NCBI RefSeq assembly: GCF_949987515.2
Contig: NC_082687.1
Location: forward strand, 115,487,838-115,551,837
Length of the DNA: 64,000 nt
Source of the DNA: Delphinus delphis
Lineage: Eukaryota > Chordata > Mammalia > Artiodactyla > Delphinidae
Direction: 5' to 3'
This document shows, piece after piece, positions 22,144 to 32,204 of the stretch. Position 1 is the first letter of the stretch, and each line of letters begins with the position of its first letter. The position numbers and the translations under genes were made by a program. Under the pieces are notes generated by a model. That model was not told the origin of the DNA and made no database searches. It saw nothing but the letters and a program-made list of their open reading frames with translations.

Positions 22144-23515
22144 AAAATCATGTTATCCACACCCACAGTGGTTTCCAGTAGGAAGCCAACGAGCATATCT
22201 ATAACTATGACATGATACAATATTGCAAAATGTTTGATGGCTGTATATAGAGAGTTAAAAATTTGTACAGGGAAACAGAAGCTTAAGGGTAGATGGCCTC
22301 CCACAGGAGGGAAAACCTAAGTCATAAAGGAGTAGAGATGCTTTCCAGATGGTAAGAGGGAAAGGGATCATTGCAGACAGAGGGAACAGCACATAAAGAG
22401 ATTTGTTAGTGAACTGCAAATTATTTTAAACTTTAAGCATTTAGGATGAGAAGCATGTGGTAAAAGACGAAGTTGAACTGGTATTTAGGGTACAGGTAAT
22501 AAAATTATCTTTATGCATGCTATGCACTTTATTATTAAAAAATCCCTGAAAATTTAAGATTAAAGGATATATAAGACTGTATTTGTAAAGTATAAAACAT
22601 TAATGATATTATACATCATAATAAGTATAAATAATTACACATGAGTGTTCCTAAAGATTCTTCAACTCAGCTTTCCATTTCTCTTCTTACTCTGTGGGAC
22701 CTCTCTCTCTCTCACTCTGCTAGGATCTACCTTGAATGTCCAGTGCAAATATCTCGTGAAAAGACTCCTTAGAGGTAAGATGAAGAAAATTCATGAGATG
22801 AAACCTACGAGGGCATGTTAGAATAAGGTGCTCTCACAGAACTGCCAAATGTTTTTATTTTTTAAGTGCACTAAAACACCATAGAATCTGCTGCTCGAGA
22901 GGCATATTTAGAAAGGCCATTCTCCATGGAAGACTATCTCTCTATATTACCCCAGTGCCTTTAATTTCTGAGCTAAGATCAACAATTCAATGATCCACAT
23001 TTTGACATTTCTTTACTTTTTTTTACTTCTTAATAAAGACATTGCTTTACTAACTCCTAGGTCGGGCCTTGTTTGTTTGTTTTGTTGTTGTTCTTCTTCT
23101 AGCTCTTTTCCTCCTGTTGGAGATATAATTCCTTAAGGAATCCTTGCATAAACACATTTTCTTCCTCACAGGAGGGAGGTCTTAAGCACTAAACAGTGTA
23201 TCTGTACCACATTGAATTCACTAGTGTCAATCTTGTTTGCACTTACCATGTGGCGCCAGCCCAAACACCAAGAGTCCCAGGATTCTCCAAAGAGAGGATG
23301 GAAAGTGTTATCCCCTGACCCAGTGTTTGGACTGTGGCCGTCACCGTGAAGTGGATACATTTTCTTTACACTTGAGAATTAGTAAATAAGATGTTCAGTG
23401 TATTATACTGCCCCCCAAAGTGTGGATATATATCCAAATTGTAAATTATAAAATAATATTATTTACAATATCTGGGAGGTAAAAATTGTTGTCCCAAGTG
23501 ATATTACAATTCAAA
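22144..23515. other. unique and ancient-repeat sequence
   Basis: 22340-22410 (gcagacagagggaacagcac) resembles a widespread ancient mammalian repeat but cannot be delimited. A TTG/TTC-rich patch occurs at 23070-23110. No gene recognised. Confidence 0.35.
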
Positions 23516-23519
23516 AATG

Positions 23520-23693
23520 ACCTATGTGATTTGATTGGTCTCATACGGATAATCAAGGATAATATCTGCATCTCAAAGTCCTTGGTAACCAAGTCTGCAA
23601 AGTCCCTTTTGACATGTATGGAAACATATTCTCAGGTTCTAGGGATTAGGATGTAGATAATTGGGGGAGGGCATTATTCTGCCTACCACATGT
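23520..23693 (-). mobile_element. MLT1-type LTR 5' part, antisense
   Basis: Ends ggagggcattattctgcctaccaca, the reverse complement of a MaLR 5' end (tgtggtaggcagaataat). Inside are aagtctgcaaagtccctttt, gatgtagataattgg and gataatcaaggataatatct in antisense LTR order. Partial copy, followed by a 17-bp T-run (about 23700-23716). Confidence 0.7.
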
Positions 23694-24034
23694 AGATTCT
23701 TTTTTTTTTTTTTTTATACCTTCAGCTAGGTAAATTGGTAAGATCTTGTGAGTGTGTGTGCATGTATTTAATTATTCAAATAAGATTTAACATAATAGCA
23801 AGACTTGTGGAATTTCCCTCAGCACTTCACATCTGATAATGTCTGAGTTTTTATATATGTAAAGTAAGAAATATTAATATATCTTTTTGCTTCTGTTACA
23901 TAACAATATTTAAAATACACAAAGATCTTAATAATAAGTTCTTACAAATTATTGTGTTTATACAGTATATTATGTCATTAAGTATCTATTTCTATGAAGA
24001 GGTCGATTGAAAGCAATGAGAAAATCGATACATA

Positions 24035-24215
24035 TGAAACACATACTATACCCAAGCCCAGCATATGCAATATCTTATTTCAACCTTAATCAGAGTTTAC
24101 ATGAACTGTTGTTTTCTATATTTTATAGATGAAGTTACTGAGGCTCGGAGAAGTTAAGAGTTGTGGCCTGAATTGTACAGGATGTAAGGGCTGGAGCCTG
24201 GAATCAAATCCAAAT
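24035..24215 (-). repeat. MIR SINE, antisense
   Basis: Contains attttatagatgaagttact and gaggctcggagaagttaag, the antisense MIR core (attttacagatgaggaaactgaggctcagag), followed by ggctggagcctggaatcaaa. A CHR-2-type SINE inserted just downstream. Confidence 0.65.
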
Positions 24216-24241
24216 TCTCCTGGCTGAAAAACCACATTCTT

Positions 24242-24443
24242 GGGCTTCCCTGGTGGCGCAGTGGTTGAGAGTCCGCCTGCCGATGCAGGGGACACGGGTT
24301 CGTGTTCCGGTCCGGGAAGATCCCACATGCCGCGGAGCAGCTGCGCCCGTGAGCCATGGCCGCTGAGCCTGCGCGTCCAGAGCCTGCGCTCCGCAATGGG
24401 AGAGGCCACAACAGCGAGAGGCCCGCGTACCGCAAAAAACAAC
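24242..24443 (+). mobile_element. CHR-2-type SINE, CpG-rich young-looking copy
   Basis: Full length from gggcttccctggtggcgcag to gcgtaccgc with a mixed A/C tail. The 14-mer AAAACCACATTCTT flanks it at 24228-24241 and 24444-24457, a perfect duplication whose 5' AAAA fits the L1 endonuclease TT/AAAA site. Retained CpGs (gccgcggagc, gcgcgtcc, cccgcgtaccgc) suggest limited decay. Confidence 0.95.
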
Positions 24444-24457
24444 AAAACCACATTCTT

Positions 24458-25910
24458 TCCAGACTACAGCAATGAGAACTGTGAAAACTAGTAGCACCAT
24501 TGAATAAATTAAATGTTCTTTGCCAAAATCAAGCAAATTTTAACACTGGAAATTCCAAAATAGGCATTTGAATGGATTCACCTAAAATATGATTAAGTCA
24601 ATATCTTATGTGACCTTTTTTTTTTTTTTTTCAGGCTAAGGATGGACAGATTTGCTAGTTATCACCTTCCTGAGGCTGCAAATTGAGCAGATACTTAGAA
24701 GCTGTTGAAATAACGGGTGGAAAAAATTTTCCACATGGTAGCTTTTTAACATATTGAGACAGCAGCGTAATACTTTTACATTCTGGTCTCTGGGGCTCAC
24801 TGATATGAGGGATTCATTTTTTCTCCCTGCTGGCAAATACTTCAATTATAAGCCACTGTCTCATTTTCACTTAGGGTAAAGATTTAAACAAAGATCCTAT
24901 TTGATTCTGATATGTGGTTTTGTGGTTTTCCTGAACAGAATTATTGATCAATATAATGATTTAATTTTAGCTTAATGTAACTTAACTGATAGTTTAAACA
25001 ATAATATGCTTTACATTCTATACATGTAAAAATTAAATGTTGCTCTTCAGATTATTTTTTCCTGATCTAATCGGATAGATCGATATTTAAATTTTTTTAA
25101 TTCACAGTGGGCTTCATAGAAAATTCCTCTTTATCTGATCATTCCCTATCTTTATTTTTAGATAATTTTGAATGGGAAAGAGAGTGAAGGTCTTACAGTT
25201 ACCAACAGAAGGAAGAAGAGAAAGAAAAACAAGATAAATAAGATAAGAAGTTAGAAGAAGGGGGAGGTAATTAAAAACTAGGGTAAAGAATGAGGAAGTC
25301 ATTGCAGATTCATTTTTGTGAATAATCTGTGACAGCTGACCTCATGGAGGTGGACATGGATGCCCAGGGCTGGAGCTGATTGGCAGGTCTGACTTTGCTT
25401 TGGGAAAATCCCCTGGCAGCCTCTATTTTTACACAGTGGTTTGTTCCTAGAGGGGCCAGAGTTGTCTTAAAGATGATCTGGCAACCACCAGATATTTGGG
25501 AACTATCATCTAGGAACCCAGAGGCTCCTTTCAAGAATTATAAAAAAACAAGAGCTAGGATGTTTAATACTACTGCTAGGGTTTGGCACCTACGATACAA
25601 AGTCAGCCAGCAGTGTCTCCTTACACTCCGAGATGCCAAGCCAACCTTAGAAACGGCCTTATAGCACTTTATTCATTAACACTAAACAGATCTTCAGTGT
25701 TTCCTCCCTCTTCAACCCACTTCAGAGACTCATTGACATAAAGCAATATGATTTAAATCTTAATGTACAGATACCATGAACTTATTCATTTTTTTCTAAA
25801 AAATGGTGAAAAAGTGTGAAGAAAACAGTCAATGAGAGATAGTATCTGCCACAGGAATTAGAAGAATGTGGGGTGTATAAAGGAAAAATCATAAGTTTAA
25901 AAAATGGAGA
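24458..25910. other. unique sequence with a GC-richer patch
   Basis: A T-run occurs at 24617-24632. 25330-25680 is GC-richer, with a 94-codon plus frame (25380-25664) and an opposite-strand frame, neither recognisable. A purine-rich stretch spans 25170-25265. Confidence 0.4.
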
Positions 25911-25914
25911 GATC

Positions 25915-26110
25915 CATGTATAAATATTGGCTTGGTCATTTACTAGCTATGTGACCTTGAATAAATTATTTAACTCTCTGAGTCAAAGTTTCTTAATACA
26001 GAAAATGGAATAGTAGTATCTACTTATTTTGATCACTATGAGATTAAGTGAGGTAGTATATCAAGTGTCTCTTATAATGAGCACATCTTAACTGTTAATA
26101 CTTGGTAACT
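25915..26110 (+). repeat. MIR SINE
   Basis: Clear MIR order: atttactagctatgtgacct, ttatttaactctctgagtc, aatacagaaaatggaatagt, tatgagattaagtgaggta and a 3' tail. A well-preserved example of the family. Confidence 0.8.
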
Positions 26111-26745
26111 GTTAGTATAATTACTATTTTATAAATTCATAACAGATAAAAAGATAACTTCTACAGTGATTACTTGAATGCCTAAGTTTCACATAATTCC
26201 ACTCCTGTAAACACAATAATGTATCAAGATGAATCCCTTGGGAAATCCAAATTTAAAGTCACTTTTCAATACTGAGAAAATGTCCCTCTTTTGTCCCATT
26301 TGTCAACTCTGTCTCTATTGTTCCATCCTTACAGCATGAATAAGCATCAGAACACACACCCACTCATAACCTAATTTAATAAATAAACAACAAATTGTTG
26401 AATTACCATGATGATAATGAATTAGAAGTTGAGAAATTACACAGGATTAGATATAAATCATGGAAACCTTTTTGTCACCTACCCATTTTCAAATCAAAAT
26501 ATTTTACTTATGTTCCTCTAAAGTTTAGTAACTTTTGATATTATTATCAAAATGAATATCTGCTTTACTCAGTAGCAAAATTCTGACGAATTGCTTCAAT
26601 AAACTCTGAAGCAGCATTTGCTTTTTTGTTTTCCTAACTTAACAGCAATCCTTTCCCACTAGAAGTACTTTTGTAGTGATACATAGGCTCAATATGTTCT
26701 ATAGATAACACAAGACCAAAAAGTGCAGAAGTAAAATAAATGGCA
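26111..26745. other. AT-rich unique sequence
   Basis: No recognisable feature. Confidence 0.4.
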
Positions 26746-26749
26746 TATG

Positions 26750-27060
26750 AGGATCATCCGTTGTCCGCAGGCAGTGCCTTGGCAGCAATTCCGTTTGCTT
26801 TACTGCAGTCTTGACAAGCATCCTGCTCCCTGACATTGACGTCAACATGCTTTGGCAGCAGCTGCAAAAGCAGCTTTGGGCGATTAAATCTTAATGTTTC
26901 TGTCAAGGAGAAACTGTCTGTGATGTCTTCTCACAACCACATTAAGTCTCATTACAAACCTCGTCATTTCTCTGTAGACTTAGGCATTAACAATTAAAAG
27001 TGTCCATAGACTATGTTTTATTGTTCAAGCCATTTGCCTTTATAATTTAGGTGGCAATAG
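26750..27060. promoter_or_regulatory. candidate conserved non-coding (enhancer-like) block
   Basis: Non-repeat segment with higher complexity than its surroundings. A full palindromic CRE, TGACGTCA, lies at 26837-26844 and a palindromic E-box core GCAGCTGC at 26858-26865, followed by a second agcagctt motif and AT-rich homeobox-like sites (gattaaatcttaat, aacaattaaaag). CRE is the CREB/ATF binding site and CAGCTG is a bHLH site. Motif presence alone does not show function; conservation is inferred, not measured. Confidence 0.3.
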
Positions 27061-27169
27061 GGTTTACATGCTCATTAAAAAGAAGCTAAAAATATAGAAT
27101 ATATATTTCTGTAAACATCGAACCTTTGATATGCCCTTGAATTCTAAACTTGCAAGCATTTTTTAAATA

Positions 27170-29060
27170 ATCAGAATAATTAATTTTTATTCTTTCTTTG
27201 CTGGATATAAAATATCTTTCAGCTCTTTGAAGATGTATTCCCTTACCTTCTGCTTTCCATAGTTTCTGAGAAGTCAGCCAGAAATATTATCAAGTTCACT
27301 TGTACAAAATGAATTGATTGTCCCTAGCTGCTTTCAAAATTTTCTCTTTACCTTTATCTTTCAACATTTTTACTGTGATTTGTCTAGGTGTGGACCTCTT
27401 GGTGTTTTTCCTACTTGGAGTTTATTAAACTTCTTAATGTGTAGGTTAATGCTTTTATCAAGTTTGTAAAGTTTTCAGCCATTAATTCTTAAAATATTAT
27501 TTTCTTTCTCTTTCTCCTCTACTGGTAGTCTCATTATGTGTATGTTGAAACATGTAAAGTTGTCCCACATTTTCCTGAGGGCTTATCCAGTTTTTCATGC
27601 TTTTTTTTCCTTGTCCTTCTGATTGCCTAATCTTTTTTGACCTGTATTCAAATTCACTGATTCTTTCTTCTGCTAATTTAAATCTACTGCTGAGTATCTC
27701 TAGTAAATTTTCCATTTCAGTTATTTTACATTTCAACTACTGAATTTTAATTTGGTTCATTTATATGATTTATATCCTTATATCCTTATTGATATTCTCT
27801 ATTTGATGAGACATCATTATACTTTACTTTTTAAAGCATAATTTATTTTATTCATTGAATATTTATAGTGGCTTCTTTGAAGTCTTTGTCCATCAAGTCT
27901 GACATTTGGGCCCTCTCGCAAGCAGTTTTTGTTACTTGCCTTTTTTTTTTCTGTATATGGGTCACACGTTCCTGCTTCTTTGAATGTCTAATAACATTTT
28001 GTTGAAAATAGAAAATTTGAGGTAACATATTGCAGCAATTCTGGATACCCCTACCCGTTTGGAAATTATTCTTGGGTTCTTCACCCACTTGTTTAGTGGC
28101 TTAGCTGGACTATTTTTTTAAAGTCTATCTCCCATACAATATATAGGAATCCTATGATGTCATTCCTCAGAGGGTGCAAATAGGGCTTGCACAGTCACCT
28201 GGAGATAAGAGTGGTTCTATTTGGGCTCTCTCCTTGATCTTTCTGTTAAGTTTCTGCCAGAGTTTGTGTTACACCTACTGTTAGACTTCACCAAATATGG
28301 CTTCTTTCTATTTTTGTGATAATGCCTAGGGCATAAATTGGTCCACGGTATGATTCAATTAAATTTAGGCTTCTTTTCAGGGGTGCTTTTGTGGCTAGAC
28401 TTCAAAGTATGTTCTGACACTAGTAGGATTCTTTTTAACTGTATATTACCCAGATTCCCTTTGTGAAACTAACAGCCTATTATTTAGTTTGCTGCTCTCA
28501 TGGACCTACGAGCCTCTTAATTGTTAGCCACTAAAATCTCCACTATTTTTGACAGTGCCTTTAGACTTGAACTTCCTCAGATTCTTTTTGACAAAGTCAG
28601 TTCTATGGGGAGAGGTCAAAGCTCTCCATTCTTATGGCATGTGTCCACCTTCAGTAAAATTTCTATGCAATCTCTCTGGAGCTGAGGTCAAGGACAATGG
28701 CCTACTTTTCTTACAGTAAATCCCCTGCTTTATGAGTAGTTAGGTAAATGAGGGCATTAGCCTCTGGTCTTGGCTTGGATCTACAAGCATAGAACCTCTA
28801 CTCCAAGAGAACATTAAGGCAAGAGCAATTAGGGCCCCAGGATTCTCAGCTTATCATTCCTGAGGTAGAGCTTCATCCTATGAGTGGCAGGGTGGTGGTG
28901 GTGGTGAGGGAGGAAAGGAGCTCTAAATAGCACTCACTAGGATTCAGGCTCTATAACGCAGAGCTGGAATGGCATGAGAAATGCTGGTGGACTGTACCTC
29001 CAGGAAAGGACTATACCATAGCTGGAGAGAGGGAACACCATTATCTTGGCCATTGCCAAG
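27170..29060 (-). mobile_element. ancient L1M/HAL1-like 5' region, antisense
   Basis: Antisense order is recognisable: tttcagctctttgaagatgt, ctaggtgtggacctcttggt, ttcagccattaattcttaaa, attcactgattctttcttct, gatattctctatttgatgag, gaagtctttgtccatcaagt, ctgtatatgggtcacacgtt. On the minus strand, 27736-27497 translates to a 79-codon frame with a heptad-like segment (EMENLLEILSSRFKLAEERI), as in the L1 ORF1 coiled coil. The right part (28100-29060) is probably 5' UTR and is less certain. Confidence 0.6.
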
Positions 29061-29514
29061 AAGAGTGGAGATTCTTTCACAGTGTGCTGACGGGCTCAGG
29101 GAGCAGGAAATGGCTCAAGTGACACAGACTCCTGCTGTTCATTTAGAAATATAGTAGGTTTTCTTGAAGAAATGTCTCTTCATTTCCTAAATGCCCCAAG
29201 GAGAATTTTCAAGGACTATATAAATTTTTGTATGTGTTGTTGCTGTTGTTTGTAATTTTCACCAGTTGTCGTAATGGCAAATCTTCAGAGCTTCTCACCT
29301 CACCATTACAGAATTCCACATGGTTCTTTTGAAATGAGTTAATTCAGGAAGATTAAGTGAGTCAAGTGGAAAGTTACATGGGGGCAAAAAGAAGCTAGAA
29401 TGACTTTCTAGAGTTTATTATAAAATAAATGTGCATTTATATACCGAAATCCTCCAAAACTGTACCAATTTTAATCAGAAAAAAATGTAGCAACTTTCCA
29501 CCTGTTTGTTTGTG
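29061..29514. other. unique flank of the inverted L1
   Basis: Non-repetitive spacer. It holds ttgttgctgttgtttg near 29236. No target duplication matching the right end of the following L1 could be fixed. Confidence 0.4.
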
Positions 29515-30163
29515 TAAACTTTGTTTCTTTCATCAGCATCTTATAGTTTTTAGAGTACAAGTCTTTCACCTCCTTAGGTAGGTTTATTCCTAGGGTTTTT
29601 GCTTGTTTCTTTGTTTTTAATGCAATGGTAAATGGGATTGTTTCCTTAATTTCTCTTTTGGTTATTTTGTTGTTAGTGTATAGAGATGCAACAGATTTCT
29701 CTATATTAATTCTGTATCCTGAAATTTTACAGAATTCACTGATGAGGTCTAGCAGTTTTCTGGTAGGGTCTTTAGGATTTTCTGTGTATAGTATCACGTC
29801 ATCTGCAAACAGTGACAGTTTTACTTCTTCTTTTCTGATTTGGATTTCTTTAATTTCTTTTTCTTCTCTGATTGCTGTGGCTAGGACTTCCAAAACTATG
29901 TTGAATAAAAGTGCTGTGAGTGGGCATCCTTCTCTTGTTCCTGATCTTAGGGGAAATGTTTTCAGCTTTTCATCATTGAGAATGATATTATTTGTGAGTT
30001 TGTCATATATGGCCTTTATTATTTTCAGGTATGTTCTCTCTATGCCCACTTTCTGAAGAGATTTTATCATAAATGGATGTTGAATTTTATCAAAAGCATT
30101 TTCTGCATCTATTGAGGGGATCATATGGTTTTTATTCTTCAACTTGTTAATGTGGTGTATCAC
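29471..30163 (-). pseudogene. L1 ORF2 reverse-transcriptase fragment, 230-codon open frame
   Basis: The longest frame in the window. It spans part of the L1 ORF2 RT: motif A-like [11 protein letters not shown] at residues 17-27, motif B-like SGTREGCPL at 74-82 and the catalytic box FADD at 119-122, then the thumb-side [10 protein letters not shown] segment. An intact ORF2 is about 1,270 residues with an endonuclease domain upstream. Here the endonuclease is missing, the upstream RT is frame-broken, and the last dozen or so residues are flank-derived. The RT catalytic aspartates are retained but the fragment cannot act as an autonomous L1. In intact elements this enzyme copies L1 and SINE RNA into chromosomal DNA. 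Confidence 0.9.
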
Positions 30164-30612
30164 ACTGATTGATTTGCAGATATTGAAAAATCTTGCATCC
30201 CTGGGATAACTTCCACTTGATCATGGTGTATGATGCTTTTAATGCATTGTTGCAGTTGGTTTACTAGTATTTTGTTAAGGGCTTTTGCATATATGTTCAT
30301 CAGTGATACTGGCCTGTAATTTTCTTTTTTGCATGATATCCTTGTCTGCTTTTGGTATCAGGGTGATGGTGGCCATGTAGAATGAGTTTGGAAGTGTTTC
30401 TTCCTCTGCAATTTTTTGGAATGGTTTTAGAAAGATAGATGTTAACTCTTCTCTAAATATTTGGTAGAATGCTCCTGTAAAGACATCTGGTTCTGGACTT
30501 TTGTTTGTTGGGAGTTTCTAAATTACTGATTCAATTTCAGTACTGGTAATTGGTCTGTTCATATTTTATATTTCTTCCTGGTTCAGTCTTGGGAGATTAT
30601 ACCTTTCTAAGA
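29515..30612 (-). mobile_element. inverted 5' segment of L1 (ORF2 reverse transcriptase)
   Basis: Antisense L1 ORF2 covering the reverse-transcriptase core. The upstream part (30164-30612) is in disrupted frame and the downstream part is open. It joins, at about 30613-30625, plus-strand L1 sequence that follows directly in ORF2 order. That head-to-head junction with almost no loss is the signature of twin priming during target-primed reverse transcription, with the poly-A end at about 32200. Confidence 0.88.
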
Positions 30613-30624
30613 AATATATACTGT

Positions 30625-32200
30625 TCTTGGATTGGAAGAATCAATATTGTTAAAATGACTATACTACCCAAGGTAATCTACAGATTCAATGCAATCCCTA
30701 TTAAATAACCATGGCATTTTTCACAGAACTAGAACAAAAAAATTTTTAATTTGTATGGACACACAAAAGAACCCAGATAGCCAAAGCAATCATGAGAAAG
30801 AAGAATGAAGAATCAGTCTCCCTGACTTCAGACTATACTACAAAGCTACAGTATTCAAGACAGTATGGTACTGGCACAGAAACAGACATACAGATCAATA
30901 GAACAGGATAGAGAGCCCAGAAATAAAACCATACACTTATGGTCAATTAATCTAGGACAAAGGAGGCAAGAATATACACTGGAGAAAGACTCTCTTCAAC
31001 AAGTGGTGCTGGGAACACTGGAGAGCTACATGTAAAAGAATGAAATTAGAACATTCTCTAACACCATATACAAAAATAAACTCAAAATGGATTAAAGACC
31101 TAAATGTAAGACTGGATACTATAAAACTCCTAGAGGAAAACATAGGCAGAACACTCTTTGACATAAATCTCAGCAATATTTTTTGGGTCTGTCTCCTAGA
31201 GTAATGGAAATAAAAACAAAATTTTAAAATGGGACCTAATTAAACTTAAAAGCTTTTTGCATAGCAAAGAAAACCATAAGCGAAATGAAAAGGCAACATA
31301 CAGAATAGGAGAGAATATTTGGAAATGATGTGACTGATAAAGGATTAATTTCTGAAATATACAAACAGTTCATACAGCTCAATATCAAAGAAACAAATAT
31401 ACCAATCAAAAAATGGGCAGGAGATCTAAATAGACATTTCTCCAAAGAAGAAATACAGATAGCCAAAAGGCACATGAACAGATGCTCAACATCACTAATT
31501 ATTAGAGAAATGCAAATCAAAACTACAATGAGGTATCACCTCACACCAGTCAGTATGGCCATCATCAAAAAATCTACAAACAATAAATGCTGGAGAGGGT
31601 GTTGAGAAAAGGGAATCCTCCTACACTGTTGGTGGAAATATAAATTGGTGCAGCCACTATGGAGAACAGTATGGAAGTTCCTTAAAAAAACTAAAAATAG
31701 TTACCATATGACCCTGCAATCCCACTCCTGAGCATATATCCAGAAAAGACAAAAACAGTAATTTGAAAAGATGCATGCATCCCAATGTTCATAGCAGCAC
31801 TATTTACAATAGCCAAGACATGGAAGCAACCAAAGTGTCCATCGACAGATGAATGGATAAAGAAGATGGGGTACATATATACAGTGTAATATTAGCCATA
31901 AAAAAGAATGAAATAATGCTATTTGCAGCAACGTGGATGGACCTAGAGATTATCATACTAAGTGAAGTAACACAGAGAAAGACAAATATCACATGATATT
32001 GCTTATATGTGGCATCTAAAAAGATGATACAAATGAACTTATTTACAAAACAGAAACTGACTCAGAGACATAGAAAACAAACTTATGGTTACCAAAGGGG
32101 ATGTATGTAGGACCTGGTTCTTCCCTTTGCACACTACTCATCTCGGTGTACTGAAGTAATAATTATAACTTGATTAACTGATTATTTTGCAAAAAAAAAA
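30625..32200 (+). mobile_element. L1 ORF2 C-terminal part and 3' UTR
   Basis: Starts tgttcttggattggaagaat and runs through the post-RT region (cagtatggtactggcacaga), the cysteine-containing C-terminal domain (aataaatgctggagagggtgt; ttggtggaaatataaattgg) and the 3' UTR (acgtggatggacctagagat; catgatattgcttatatgtgg), ending in an A10 tract at 32191-32200. Frames are interrupted (for example 31330-31605). With the inverted segment at 29515-30612 it forms one 5'-truncated, 5'-inverted insertion. Confidence 0.92.
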
Positions 32201-32204
32201 GTAA

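Noticed and set aside
27497..27736. 79-codon coiled-coil-like frame as a possible novel gene
   Set aside because: Falls in an antisense ancient L1, and its heptad pattern fits L1 ORF1.
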